Of a stretch of 64,000 bases of DNA, positions 47,947 through 60,465 are shown piece by piece; the first letter of the stretch is position 1; every line of letters starts with the position of its first letter. The translations under genes and the position numbers were made by a program. The notes beneath the pieces were generated by a model that saw only the letters and a program-made list of their open reading frames with translations, was not told the DNA's origin and searched no databases. Source of the stretch: Turnera subulata (lineage: Eukaryota > Streptophyta > Magnoliopsida > Malpighiales > Passifloraceae); contig JAKUCV010005750.1 of assembly GCA_028386065.3 (NCBI GenBank), positions 333,185-397,184 on the forward strand, written 5' to 3'.

Positions 47947-48210
47947 AATAGTATGTTTTTGAAGGGAAAGAGTTCCAAGTTTTAGAGATGGAAGTTGAAG
48001 GCCTTGCCATTGGCCACCACCCCGGTACTCATATAGCAACACACAGGAGGTGCATCTATTTTACTCTGCCTTTTTTTTCAAAAAAAAAAAAAGCTGAGCA
48101 AGCTCTTGAGTTGAGATACCTTCAACCAACAAGTGACAAGTAATTAATACTGGAATTGTATATATATATATAGAATAGTATATTTTTGAAGGGAAAGAGT
48201 TCCAAGTTTA
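47745..48210 (+). repeat. Tandem duplication containing a TA microsatellite
   Basis: Copy 1 (47745-47985) and copy 2 (48027-48210) share ACTCATATAGCAACACACA, an A run, GCTGAGCAAGCTCTTGA, CTTCAACCAACAAGTGACAA and GAAGGGAAAGAGTTCCAAG. Copy 1 carries a TA tract of about 56 bp (47889-47944); copy 2 has only about 12 bp at the same place. Confidence 0.88.
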
Positions 48211-49625
48211 TTTTCAATTACCGAGCTCCGACAAGCACTTGTGACAAGTTTAACTAATTAGAGCAGAAAGATTTCTGTGTGATTACGAATATTTGGTGGA
48301 GAAGAGGATTGCATGGAATGGAGACGACACAGGAGATTGAAAATGTGGTCAAGGCTGGGTGAAACTTCACTAATGGTTTTGGTTCAATGAAAGGCAGTGT
48401 TTGAGGCCGGCGTGTGGTAACTTCATTTCTGGAACCTTTGGATTCTCCGTGTCACCTGTGATGCTACCTAGCTTTTCAAACGAGGCCAAAAATGTATTAC
48501 TACTATTAATATTATTAGATACATAAAATCAAGAAAATAAAATAATAATTCTAATTTAATTATATAATAAAAGTAAGTCAAATTCATATGTGTAAATTTA
48601 CATATTGAATAATAAGTAAGTTAGTTTATAAATAACAAAATTTAATAAAAATGTTTATTCAATTTTATATATATTTGTATTGCCATGTTGAAGTTTTTAA
48701 GTGTATTTATCAACAGTCAAAATTTTCTGTGGACAAATATACTTATCTAAAACCAAAAAATATGCTTCTATTTAAATTATTATTTAAATTAAGTTAATAA
48801 CTATATAAAATAAAATTTTTTTAAAAAAGTAAATTTCTTTTTTAATAAATCCATTCAACTACACGGGTTCAATACACGTGGATTGATCAAACCATTGATT
48901 TTGAAAAATATTTAAAATGAATAAATTTTAATTTAAAAATAATTAACACAAAATAAAATACAAAATATTTACAAAACAAAAGAAATAAGGGGTGGTTCTT
49001 TAGTTTTGCACGGACAAAATCTATTTGTGGCCAGAGAAATTCAAGTAGGCTCTCCTATAATTTATACACATCAGATTTAATTAAAAAAAACTAAGAAGGA
49101 AAAAAAAAACGTAACCACCAGAAAAGAATTAGCCCAAAAACGTCAGCATCTTCTCCCTTACAGTTTCCACCGTAATCTTTGTTGTTGTAGCCCACTACGA
49201 AAATTCCGGGGTTTAGCCTCCATAACTACCAGAAAAGAATTAGGTTTTCGGTGCACTTTGTTGATATATTTAATACTAATCAATGCGTTTAAACTACTCT
49301 CAATTGTACAGTCTGCATACTTGTACAACCTTGAAGTTATTTTATCAGAGTTATTCTTTATTATACAGTTCCATACCTGTATAATTACGAAATTACCCAA
49401 CTCTGCAGCCCCATCCCTATACAGTCTCAGGATCTCTCCTATTTCGGTGTCGATTTGGTTCATTCTTATGCCCCATCCGTCTAGAAGTTAGCCAGATGCC
49501 ACTCCTTGTCCAAGCTCATCCTGGCACTAGTGTACACTTCTCCCCTCATTGACCCTAGGTGCTACATGCCCCCCAAGTGTCATATACCCTCTAGCTTCCA
49601 CTAGGTTTGTTCTCGAACCCTGCAC
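48211..49625. other. AT-rich region without recognised features
   Basis: No conserved coding frame or repeat ends could be supported. Confidence 0.5.
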
Positions 49626-50195
49626 TGTAAGGACACCCAAATTTAACTATCTATATTTTAATAATTTGGAATTTATAATGTGTTTTAACCTAGAGTTAAT
49701 TAGATAACTTAATTTTAGGCTTAGAGTATATTTGGATTTTAATTACTGAAATATGGATACCCACATGAGAATAGCCCATATGAACACATTTCTTAGAGCC
49801 TATTTTGGCTCTGATTTTCGTGAAAAATTAGAATTAAAATTACCTCTTATGTAAAATGTAAGAATATGGTAAAAGAGTGTTGATATTAAGTAGATTTAAG
49901 TGTAATAATGATAATTGGAGTCATCTGGAGGAGTAATAATCAAAGAAAGAGTATGTTCTAGTTTGACAATCTTTGATTCTTGCGGAAAGATCAATCAAAT
50001 CAACAATTAATGAGAATCGGGGTCCAAAAAAGGCAAGAACGCGTAAGCACTCACAGAAGGGAAGACCGCCACATCTGGCGGTCAAGTCGACAAGACCGCC
50101 CGGCAGTGGCGCCGATCATGCCCCTGGTACGCAGAAAATCAATGATTTATTAACCATTATGACGATTCTACGCGTTTTTGGTTGAATTTTTAGTA
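49626..50195 (+). repeat. Second Ogre/Tat LTR, internally deleted
   Basis: Starts TGTAAGGACACCCAAATTT, like the LTR at 8442. TTTTCGTGAAAAATTAGAAT (about 49815) and a GACCGCC-rich block (about 50065-50110) match 19759 and 19990-20060. It is shorter than the first LTR and passes directly into gag-like sequence without a recognisable PBS, suggesting a deletion across the LTR/gag junction. Confidence 0.6.
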
Positions 50196-50865
50196 AGGAT
50201 CCAAACCATTGATAAGGTCCACGACATTGCCAAGGAGAAATTACACTTGCTAAAGGGGACAGATTTGAAAGAGCTGCTACAAGCTTTGAAGGATTTGAAA
50301 ACTGCCCCCGAGGAGTGATGGGGGGCAATCTTCAAAGGAAGCCATGGTGATTCCGGATGTTGATTCAGTAGTGCATGGGCCTAAGGTGCATGAGGACAAG
50401 TTCAAGAAGTTAGAAGAATTGGTGAAAAGCATGAAGAGGAAAGAAGAACATTGGAACCTTGACTGACTGTCCTTGTTCCCCGAAGCCTGCTGACCCGAGA
50501 AGTTCAAGATGCTTGACATGGAGAAGTTTAATAGGACTGGGTATCCAGCAACCCATTTGAAGATTTATGTTAGAATGTCACATTCTTTGGGGATAGGGCC
50601 CGAGCTAATGGGCCAATTTTTTTAAAACAACTGGTATGGAGCTGCTTTGAAATGGTTCATGACTTTTGATAAACACTCAGCTTCCATTCTCAGCATACTA
50701 TTACTCTTGGTACTGAATTTGCTCTTCGAGAGCTTGGATAGGTCAATTACTTCTCTGCATAGAGGTTACTCTAGTTCCTACAGGGCTTCTTTTACTCAAC
50801 GCAAATACATCACCGATTTGTTGCCAAAGTGTGAGGCCCTGAACTTGATAGGAACCTTGGAATGA
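50196..50865 (+). pseudogene. Ogre/Tat gag remnant
   Basis: Broken frames read KFKKLEELVKSMKRKEEH, then (near 50516) MEKFNRTGYPATHLKIYVR, then (near 50660) FDKHSASI. This matches the layout of Tat/Ogre gag (KFDGTGNPxxHLRxY..). Stops and frame changes interrupt it. It is cut near 50865 by element G2. Confidence 0.6.
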
Positions 50866-52752
50866 TTTACCTGATGGGAAGGAAGAAGGGAAGGTGGATG
50901 GGCCTCTATAAGTGCGCAATTGGCATGCTGTGGGGCTATTAGTGCGCAATTGGTGCGTTGCAGTGCCGTTGGTGCGCAAATTGGCGTGCTATTAAACCCG
51001 TTGGTGCACCAAGAGCAATTTCTGCTCCTATGGTTGCAGCCAATTATGAGTTGCCATCTAACAGCGGGAATTACTTTGGGTGAAAGGTAATTTGGTAGAA
51101 AGGGATAAAAGTTGGCTGGTTAAAAGTCCAAGCAGGAGGTGGCAAGGGAGCATAAGATGTGCCACCAAAATTGATGGGCATGCAAGTGGCTCCTTAGTCA
51201 CCTACTTGCCCATGCAATAAATGGGCAAGCAAGCACCTCAAGCCCCATTTTGCTGCCAATTTGTGCTGACCAGAAAAACTCTAAGGGAAAGAGAGGGTTG
51301 TGAAGGTTAAGAAGGAAAAGAGCAGGAAAGGTGACTTAGGGCAAAATCTTAAGGGTCGGTGCAGAATTGGCCTTCTATGGCCACAATTGGCACGCCCAGT
51401 GCAAGTAATTGGCACCAATGGTGGCCAATCGACCTTGAAGGTGCACTATTGGCTTAGGGAGAAGTCAGTTGACACGAGTAAGGTTTCTGGTGGTTTGGGA
51501 GAACCATTGGTGCACTGTTGTGCGCATTGGTGCACCAGAGGGGGCCAAATTGGCCTAAAGTTAGCCAATTGGTGCGCCCAGGGCACAAGTTGTGTACTTT
51601 TGTGTATTTGCTGGTTGCCTATGTTCATTTTTCTTAAGGCTGATGTTTCATGTTTTTGTGGAAGGAAAATAATAAGGAGACCCAAAGGGAAGAAAGGCCT
51701 AGAGAGGCATAACTTTTAAGTAAGTTAGGGATTTATGCTTGGTATGCTTGTGGGTGCATTTTATGTTGGGCGGATGGCCCATGAATGCCTTACCAATGGT
51801 GCATGATTGTGTGTTATGATGCATTTTGTGGAATTGTTGGCTTGTATAGGCTTGACCCATTGCCCACGAATTGGGGTTGTGCATTGCATTTACATATATA
51901 TGCATCATGGGAATCATTGGCCAATTGATTGTGCGGGTAGTGCAAGCTGGGCTTGTACGTACCAATGGATTAATGGGCACTTGTATAACCCTTGTGCGCC
52001 ACATAATAGGTTGTGGAGCCTTGCGGAGGACATTGCCCGCTTTAGTTCAAAAGGCAGGTACAAACAATGGCTACTAGGGGTTGTGTAATTAGGTAGCAAG
52101 TCATGTGCACTTCTCATGACTCGGTATGCCTCGTATTGGGGGCTGTTGGCTAAGACTCAATCCAAACATTGCTGTCCGATTTCATAGTTGCCATAGAGCA
52201 TTGTTCCCCTACTAATGGGGTGTTGGAATCAAGGAAGCTATGGAATTTTACTTGATGTTGCTCATGTCCAACATTGCATGCATTGTGAGCATTTTATGGA
52301 TGTTTTCCTATCTTACTGAGTTGTAGACTCAGCCCCTTTCCTCTAACTCTACTTACAGGTTTGGGAGAGAGGGATAAGCCCGTGTGGGAGGACCCGGATA
52401 GAGGGGATCCTTAGAGATGTGTATTAAGCAAACTTTGGCTAGGTTCTATTTTTTTGTGTACATAGAGACCAAACTGATGTAGCCTTGTTGGTTGGTGCCC
52501 TTGTAGCATGGTTTTGTAATCAATGTTGGTTATGTTGTGTATTATCCGATAATAATGACGGACATCTTTTGTGTATGATACTTGGGAAATAAAACATGCA
52601 TTATGTGATGGTGTCTCATTGTGTATATCTTGAGCTTATTACAAGGCTGGACCCACTAACTTCTGCCATATCGTAGAAAGGCCTAAGGGTGCCTAAATGG
52701 AATGCTTGGCTACTCTAGCCACCTGGTCAGTTACGCTAGTAGGGTCACGACA
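50866..52752 (+). repeat. 5' LTR of G2
   Basis: Ends GGGTCACGACA directly before the PBS; this is the inverted form of the G1 LTR start TGTGATGACCC with two differences. The left end is not clear: no TGTGATGACCC is seen, so about 150-200 bp may be missing. It contains repeated AATTGGYGCG words (50920-51000, 51380-51420, 51570-51580). Confidence 0.7.
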
Positions 52753-52755
52753 GCT

Positions 52756-52767
52756 TGGTAGCAGAGC
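52756..52767 (+). other. Primer-binding site of G2
   Basis: TGGTAGCAGAGC begins three bases after the LTR; one base different from the initiator tRNA-Met complement TGGTATCAGAGC. Confidence 0.85.
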
Positions 52768-52865
52768 ATGGTTACAAAATCATGTAAAGGGCATAGGGTT
52801 TAGATGTTATCAGACTAATACCCATCAAAGTAAGACGGAGGGTTGGTGAGTGCTAATTCTTATAT

Positions 52866-54050
52866 GTGGTTCGCTTGCATACTGTGTGGACAGGTAAACT
52901 GGGGAAGAGGCAGCTCGGAAAGGATGTTGTTAATGAGGACATGATGCATGATGTGCATTCTGTCCATGTGGCCCGACAGAGGGTTGAGAAGGGGAAAGCC
53001 CCAACTGTCCCAAAAGATGAGGTTGTGGGTGAGAGTGAGCACTCTAATCCAGTCCAAAGGGATGACACAATGATTGAGGCTTTGAAAGCTAGGTTGCAGG
53101 GTGTAAACCGAGCTGTTGAGACCATTTCCGGTTGGGTAGCTGAAAAAAAAGGCAAAATGAAGATATTCAGTGGGTTCAGGGAATGGAGGTGGCATTGGCT
53201 ACCTTTGTGAAGCTTGATCCACCCACATTTTCTTTTGGGGAAAATAAGGATCCACAATGGTATCTCGAATCGATATGGAAACATTGTGAAGCCTTAGGTT
53301 GTATAGACCACAGGACAGTGAGCTTGGTTGCTTTTCAAACGGAAGGAGATGAAGCAAACAATTGGTATAAATCCAAGAAGAGGGAGAAGGCTCCAGGAGC
53401 ACCACAATGGAGCTGCGATGAGTTTTGCACCATGTTTCATGATAGGTTCTTACCGCAGAGTGTGAGGGAGGAACGAGCCTATGAGTTTGAGTCCTTGAGG
53501 CAGGGGGATATGTCAGTTGGAGAGTATGACTCTATGTTCGTGAAACTGTCCAAGTATGCTCCTCATTTGGTTCTTGATGAAAAAAGGAAGATTAGACGGC
53601 TTATCCATGGCATGCGGGGTGCCTTGTATAATTTCTTGGCTCCTCTTGAGTTCCATTCCTTTGCCACTGTGGTTGATAAAGCTAGGGCACTTGAGACCCG
53701 AGCTAAAGAAAATAGGGCTGAAGCTAATAGTAAATAGTAGGCTAAGCAAGGGAGCAATATGGGACAACAACGCACTTTTAGTGGTGCTGGCCAGGCCCGT
53801 GGCCAAGTGTAGATGGGATATTGGGCAATCTACTGAGAGCACAAAAGAAGAACAATTCTGGATGGGGCACATCTGGTGCGAGTGCTAGTTCGGCACCAAG
53901 GCCAAAATTTGGGAGAGGCAGTAGCTCCCAAGTGATGCAGGCTGTACCTCCCGGTGTGTGTTATACTTGCCTCCAGCCGCATTTTGCCCCTGAATGTCCA
54001 TTGAGTATGCAGTCTTCTGTAGGCAGTGTTTTATCTCCATCACCAAGGTA
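52866..54050 (+). pseudogene. G2 gag (capsid and zinc knuckle), broken
   Basis: The N-terminal part (from 52866) and the capsid part (53183-53737) are in different frames that overlap near 53180, implying a frameshift. The capsid region shows WYLESIWKHCEALGC, WYKSKKREKA, FCTMFHDRFLPQSVREE and QGDMSVGEYDSMFVKLSKY, typical of the plant Retrotrans_gag domain. A TAG ends the frame at 53735. Further on, CYTC...H...C at 53959-53998 is a zinc knuckle with a CX2CX3HX4C spacing, one residue shorter than the usual CCHC. Confidence 0.82.
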
Positions 54051-56226
54051 GATTCAAGCGGATAGTCAGACTATGTCCATTGGCAGGGGTAACATGGGAC
54101 GGGGTATAGGTGGTACATGATCGTGGCCAGCACAATCGAGCAAGGGCCAGGCTCGTGTGTTATGCCTGACCGAGGAGGATGCCAAAGCCTCAAATACCGT
54201 TGTAACAAGTATATTAAAATTTTTTTCTTTCCCGGCATTTTCTTTAATTGATATTGGTTGCACACATTCATTTGTTAATTTGCATTTTACCAAGTATTTC
54301 TCTAAAGTTCTAGCTAACTTAGATACCCCGATGGCTGTATATACCCCTCTTGATGAGCGTGTGTTTATGGAGGATGTGTTTCAGGAATGTGGGTAGATTT
54401 GATGTTGTTACCTATGGCCGAATTTGATGTTATTTTTGGTATGGATTGGTTAGCTAAGTTTGGTGCACGGGTTGAATGTGCAAACAAGCGGGTTAAGTTT
54501 AAACCACTTGGTGAGACAAAATTTGTTTTCCAAGGAAAATTTGGGAAATCTTTGCCCGAAATCATTTCTATTGCGAAGGTAACCTGGGCAGTACAATCGA
54601 ATGAGTATTTGTATTTTGCATCAGTGCACAGTGTGAGTGAGCCGAGTAAGTCCGTTGAACAAGTCCCTATTGTCAATGAATTTTCCGATGTGTTTTCGGA
54701 TGATTTGGTTGGACCGCCATCTGACCGGGAAATTGAATTTGACATTAAACTGATACCCGGGCAGAACTTGTGTCGATTACACCCTATCAGATGGCTCCCA
54801 CAGAATTATGGGAATTGAAAACTCAGTTGCAGGAGTTTTTAGACAAGGGATTTATCAGACCTAGTGTGTCCTTGTGGGGAGCTCCAGTTCTATTTGTTAA
54901 GAAGAAGGATGATTCGATGAGAATGTGTATCGATTATCGATAATTGAGCAAGCTGACAGGACGGAATAAATTCCCATTGCCTCGTATTGACGACCTGTTT
55001 GATCAGTTGCAGGGGGCAAAGTATTTTTCAAAGATTGATTTGAGGTCTGGTTATCATCAATTGAAAATTAAGGAGGAAGATGTGCGAATAACAGCCTTCC
55101 GGACACGATGATGTACTGGTCTACTCCAAGTCTAAGGAGGAGCATGAGGAACAATTAAGGATTGTGCTACAGATTTTACGAAAAGAGAAATTGTATGCGA
55201 AATTTTCCAAGTGTGAATTCTGGTTAGAGAAGGTATCATTTTTAGGCCATGTCATATCAACTAAAGGCATTGAGGTAGACCCACAAAAGGTGGAAGCAAT
55301 TGTGAATTGGCCTAGACCGACTAGTGTGACGAGGTGCGGAGTCTTCTTGGGCTGGCCGGGTATTATCAGAGATTTGTCGAAGGCTTCTCCGCTATTGCTG
55401 CATCGTTGTGTAGCTTGACCCAAAAAAAGAAATTGTTTGAGTGGTCTGATGCTTGTGAGGCTAGCCTCCAGGAGCTGAAACTTAGGCTAACAATAGCACC
55501 AATACTTGCATTGCCTAAGGAAAATGGCGTGTTTACTGTGTATTGCGATGCATCGAGGGTTGGATTGGGCTGTGTCTTAATGAAAGATGGCAGGGTCATT
55601 GCATATGCATCCCGAAAACTCAAGAAGAATGAGGAGAATTATCCGGAGCATGATTTGGAGACGGCAGCAGTAATATTTGCCTTGAAAATTTGGAGACATT
55701 ACTTGTATGGGGAACCTTGTGAAATTTATACAGACCACAAAAGATTGAAGTATATAATGGAACAACGAGATCTGAATTTGAGACAAAGGAGATGGGTTGA
55801 ATTGCTTAAAGACTATGACTGTGTTATCAAATATCATCCCGGAAAAGCCAATATTGTGGCAGATGCTCTAAGTCGAAAATCTGTTGGTAGGCCTGCAATT
55901 GGTGCATGGCATGGATTATTGGATCAAGGTTTACTATGTGCGGTGGCTAAATCAGGAGCACTGTTGGCACACTACCAAGTGCATTTTGTTCTGAATGACA
56001 AAATTACAAAGGCCAAAAATGAGGATGCTAAAACCAAATCGTGGAAGGAAAAGGCGAGTCAAGGGGAGCTAGCCGGATTTATGGTTACAGAGATGGTATT
56101 TTGAGGTTCGGTACAAGGATGTATGTTCTTGATGCCGGGGATCTTCGTAGTAAACTCATGAATGAGGCACACCAGACCTGGTATACTCTACACCCAGGTT
56201 CCACCAAAATGTATCATGACCTCAAA
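54051..56226 (+). pseudogene. G2 pol (PR-RT-RH-start of IN), broken
   Basis: The protease region (SLIDIGCTHSFVN near 54245-54280, where DTGA or DSGA is usual) runs to FDVIFGMDW near 54425. Frame changes occur near 54392, 54770 and 55331, and a stop at 54941. RT has an internal deletion: after FRTR at 55105 the sequence jumps to DDVLVYSK, losing about 120 bases that in G1 (about 840-960) encode the region up to the catalytic FIDD. RNase H (55334-55880) is largely open. Integrase begins after 55990 and is cut at [12 protein letters not shown]. Not functional. Confidence 0.88.
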
Positions 56227-58761
56227 TGAAACACCCGTGTCCCAATTTCTAATATAAGTTATAAATTAATTATAGATTGACCAAATTGCCCTTATCATTC
56301 CCGGGACACCCGTATCCCGAAATATCCATTAAAGAATGTATAACATGTGAAGAGACCAAAATGCCCTTCTTCCCGGGATACAATATCAACAAAATAATCA
56401 ATGAACATTTATACAACAATTTACACAACAACGAGTATGCAGCGGAAGACTATTCATATGATAACATGTATGCAGAGAACTCTATGGATCCGACCCGAAG
56501 AGAGGAAAGCACCGCCACCTGCTGATATGCTCTTCTGATCATCGATCAGCTAACCTATGTAAAACTGTGAGGGGGTGAGACCAACCACTGTCTCACTGCA
56601 GACAAATAAACCAATAATATACAACTACAAATCAACTACAATTACACCGGCATCAAACAACAACAACTTCAATACACAGAGCAAGACATCATCAGACTAC
56701 ATACCATCACTTGTCATACTTATATTATTATCTTTGTTATTAAGGTTAAGTATTTTATTAGGGCCCTCTACTGTGTGCGTCGAGCTCGGTCCCGTCTGAT
56801 CAGACAACCAGGCACGAAGCCCAAATAAACCAGGCATGAAGCCCATATAAACCATAGAGAGAGAGAGACATAGAGAAAGAGGGAGGTAGAAAGGGGGAGA
56901 TAGAAAGAGGGAGATAGAACCGGCCATCACAGGCCCACATGCAAACCCGCATGCTATCCCGAGGGGTATTACTTCCCGCTCGAACCAACCGGTCAACAGC
57001 CCCACAGTAGACCTTATTATAATTCGATATTCTCATTAATTCTTTAAGAGTTGTACCATACGTTATTGTCAAACATCGTTGTGTGGATCTAATAACTTAA
57101 TCTCAAATCCGGGCCCCAACCCATAGTCCACCACACAAACCACAAATCTATATCTCATGTGTTTTCATCACCAAACAAGTCATACTAGACAGGCACAATG
57201 CATCACATCAGACAAACAGGCCACATAATCAGGCACACCACGTCATAGGTAACATCAACATAATTCACTTTGCAAAGAGCAGCAACAACACAACAGGCAA
57301 GCATGCATACAACATTAAAGGTCAAGCAAATAACACCACTTTATATTCCAAAACAATTAACCGAGCATTGTAGGCAGTAATGCATACAAAGGTTTATAAG
57401 TCCTCACCTTGGCCATATTAAGATTGTCTCGAAAGCCGAAGCCTCGTTCCGCCTCAACAACCTCGTGTCCATAACCTCCTATGAACATATATATCATATA
57501 AGATATTTATTCACGGAAATCAAATCAAATACATGCCAATGATATCGTCTTAACCTTTAATCGTGCACTAGGCCCGTTACTAAGCAACCCAGGTCTAAAC
57601 CCAAAATTCAAGTCCAATTTTATACCTGGGCCTAAGGCCCACATCATAAAAACCCTTTGGGCTTAAAGCCCATCTTAAAATAATATCCATTTATTGGGCC
57701 TAAAGCCCTTCTTAATTTAATTACCATTCATTGGGCTTAAAGACCATTCCATATCCATAACTCAAATAAAGTTATTGGGCCCAGCTCGGTCCATCAAGAA
57801 AATCATCACTTAGTAAACCCGAGCCCAGTCTTTCCAGCCTAACAGTTTTATCCGCGTCGGTAAGATTCCGGCCACGCGCCTCTCAACTCCTCTCACTCGG
57901 TTTCCACTAATATCATTATTTTCCATTATTGCATAAACTAAATGCATTCACAGTACATGACTTGTACAAGAATTGTAATACACGTCACTGCTCATAAATT
58001 ACCGTTTCAATGCCGGAATGCAACCGTCTCGCCGGAACAGTACTTGACCTGCCGGATTCTGATCAGTCCTCGCCGGAAAATCTCCACAACAACCGAGAAA
58101 ATGGCCACAACAACTTCGGAATTCAAACAAAAACTCGTTCTGCCAAGAACAAATCTGCCAGATTCAGCAGCAACACCAAAACTTGCTGTCGGAAACCAAC
58201 ACTGCAGCAACCCCCGGTTAACAACGACACTGCAACCCGTCAACACCCCACACTGCCGGAATCCTCAAAACAACACACCAACCCACCAAATCGCCTCTGC
58301 CCGACAACCACACATCCCCTGCAACCGTCAGCCATCCACAACGCAACACACACACTCAACAACAAACCCGAAAGCTACCAGGTGGTGGCGACTCCACGCT
58401 TAGGCCTCCTCGTCAAGCCCCAAACCTGAGCTCGCATCCTCGATGTGCAGGCTACGGCGGCGGCGGTTCGAAGAGGGTGCAGCGAACGGCGGCGGCGAGC
58501 TCGACCTGCGCCTTGAGTTCTTGCACAAGGACCCGTCACCGGACCTCCAGACCACCCCTCGCCGTTGCATCCACAGCGGCCATACCCGGACCAAGAACGC
58601 GAGGAAGCCGGCGGCGCCTTCTGTCCATGTGCTGCGCTCCACGTCGCGTGCAAAGCCTCGCGCCTCCCGATCTCCTCTGCAACAGCAACGACGGTGACTC
58701 GAGTTGAAGGAGCACGAGTGGCGGCGGCAGCCGTTAATGCCACGATTTGAGGCGAGCAGCA
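56227..58761 (-). mobile_element. Long LTR C1 (minus orientation), truncated
   Basis: Starts (plus strand) TGAAACACCCGTGTCCC directly after the broken G2 integrase; in element orientation this is an LTR 3' end. Its layout resembles the LTRs of A, B and C2 read from the 3' end: a TATGGATCCGACCCG block (56482), GGTGAG near 56570, AT-rich DNA, GGGCC hairpins (57628-57745), then CGCCGGAA words and a GC-rich block (58376-58740). It is cut at about 58761 by C2. The ORFs in the GC-rich block are not considered genes. The 5-base left flank is TCAAA; the matching right flank is outside the window. Confidence 0.7.
57628..57745 (+). repeat. GGGCC/GGCCC-type hairpins in C1
   Basis: GGGCCTAAGGCCC (57628-57640), GGGCTTAAAGCCC (57659-57671), GGGCCTAAAGCCC (57696-57708) and GGGCTTAAAGACC (57733-57745). 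The first two show a paired change of C to T on one arm and G to A on the other. Confidence 0.8.
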
Positions 58762-59747
58762 TGTGGAAGCCCGTACCCCAATTAAATAAAAATAAAATAA
58801 TTAAATGAAAAAGAGTTACCAAAATACTCTTGAAACCCGGGGTACAAAAACAACACCGATGCTTCGGCATACAAACATTTTTCATGAAAATGTATTAACA
58901 ACGAGATGTCATAAAAATAAACGAGATCAACCGGCTTAACAAATAATAAGCCATCACGGCATCACGCCGACATAATATCACAAATCAACTCCGGCTAACT
59001 GCCGATATAGAGACAAATATTCATGACATCTCGAGTTATTTAACATGCAGCGGAAGATGAAAATAATAATAAAACTCAAGATAGAAAATAACATGCATAT
59101 GGCCCTATGGATCCCACCAAGAGATAATGCGCAACTACCTGCTGAAGTGACTGCGTCTGATCTCCGAGTCGAAGGTATAAGTGAGTCTGCACGCTAACTA
59201 AAGTCTGAAAAACAACGGTGGCGATTATGTGAGTCGCCTACTCAGTGAACATTAAAAGTCTAAATATACATGAAAGTGAAGTCATGCTCGTAGGGTGAGT
59301 AGCTCACGAGCACAAGTACAGCATACAAGCAAATCAGAATCACACACCATCACATAAATGTTTTATTGTATTATAGCTCGTATTGTTTGAGCTCAATGCG
59401 TTATCTTATTGTTATAATTATTTTTATATCATTATGGGCCCTCTACTGTGAGTCAAGTCTCGGTAGCGCATCTGATCAGATCAGGGTGTGAAACCCAAAT
59501 GTCGAACCTCAGAAGGGGTAGATTCTGAGGCCAAAAAACCACTGAAAACTCTTAAGTGGCCGCTAGCTACCTGAGGGTGCACTCAGACACACCTAACTGG
59601 TGCAAGTCTTCCAGGGGTGCACCTACATTCACTGGGCATGCTAAACAGCATAATGTGACCCGAGGTACCCAACCCTCCTCGGGGCTACCAACCGACACCA
59701 CAGTAGAATTTAGTATTTTATTCTTAATTACACCTTTATATTTCTGT

Positions 59748-59912
59748 TTGAAGTACATTATGTCTTTTAGGGAAGTGTGTATGTGCCCCTGTAACATCTG
59801 GGCCTTCGGCCCATAACCACATACTATTACGGTTGAGATACATTATGTCTTTCAGGGATGTGTGCACTGTAAGTGTCCCTGTTTCATCCGGGCCTGCGGC
59901 CCATAACCATAC
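59748..59912 (+). repeat. Two-copy direct repeat with GGGCC hairpin in C2
   Basis: Two units of about 75 bp (59752-59820 and 59838-59912) share ACATTATGTCTTT, AGGGA, TGTCCCTGT or TGCCCCTGT, and a hairpin GGGCCTTCGGCCC (59800-59812) or GGGCCTGCGGCCC (59890-59902) followed by ATAACCA. Confidence 0.8.
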
Positions 59913-60365
59913 ATCATCACAAAAGTGTTTTACATGTTATGTTTCATAACAGTTTTTCATGTAGAAATTTAGACATATGAGATCAATCAGGTATATAAAT
60001 CCAATCATCGCATGTAGCAAACAAGGCAAATAAACAAACAAACCACACCAACATGCATTCACAAAACATATACAAAAAGACTTGTAATGTCACCTCAAAA
60101 TGCAGATTATAACTTCTCCCCGATCCGAGTCCACAGCTTCCGAGGTATCTCCCGTGCCTGAATACTGGCACATAATATAATCACCAAACAATTTTAGGAA
60201 TAAAAACGTATATGTATGCTAAGGTATGCTCTAATCGAGTATCTCCCGGCCCAAACTATCCGATTATATGATTTTCGGGTCTAAGTCCAAAAGAATATTT
60301 TATCTTCCATAACTCCAACGATTACGGATCTAAGGTTCATTGGTTTAAGTTCGTTAACAATTCTC

Positions 60366-60465
60366 GGGCCTAAGGCCCACTAAATCCTTAATCACAAATT
60401 CCGGGCCTGTGGGCCCACTCTCTTAAGTTCATATTTTACCGATTATGAAATTGGGCTTCGAGCCC
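60366..60465 (+). repeat. GGGCC-type hairpins in C2
   Basis: GGGCCTAAGGCCC (60366-60378), GGGCCTGTGGGCCC (60403-60416) and GGGCTTCGAGCCC (60453-60465). Confidence 0.75.

Larger units (their letters stand above)
50866..56226 (+). mobile_element. Ty3/gypsy chromovirus G2, same family as G1, truncated
   Basis: 5' LTR, PBS, gag, protease, RT, RNase H and the first part of integrase in order, on the plus strand. Proteins closely parallel G1 (for example the shared [16 protein letters not shown] and STKMYHDL words). The integrase is broken off at 56226 by LTR C1; the remaining 3' part is not in the window. It sits inside an Ogre/Tat gag remnant. Confidence 0.88.

Noticed and set aside
47793..48042. 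Frames of alternating Tyr and Ile
   Set aside because: Translation of the TA microsatellite.
58375..58885. Several overlapping frames on both strands
   Set aside because: GC-rich LTR leader of C1 lacks stops by composition; no domain and no single preferred frame.
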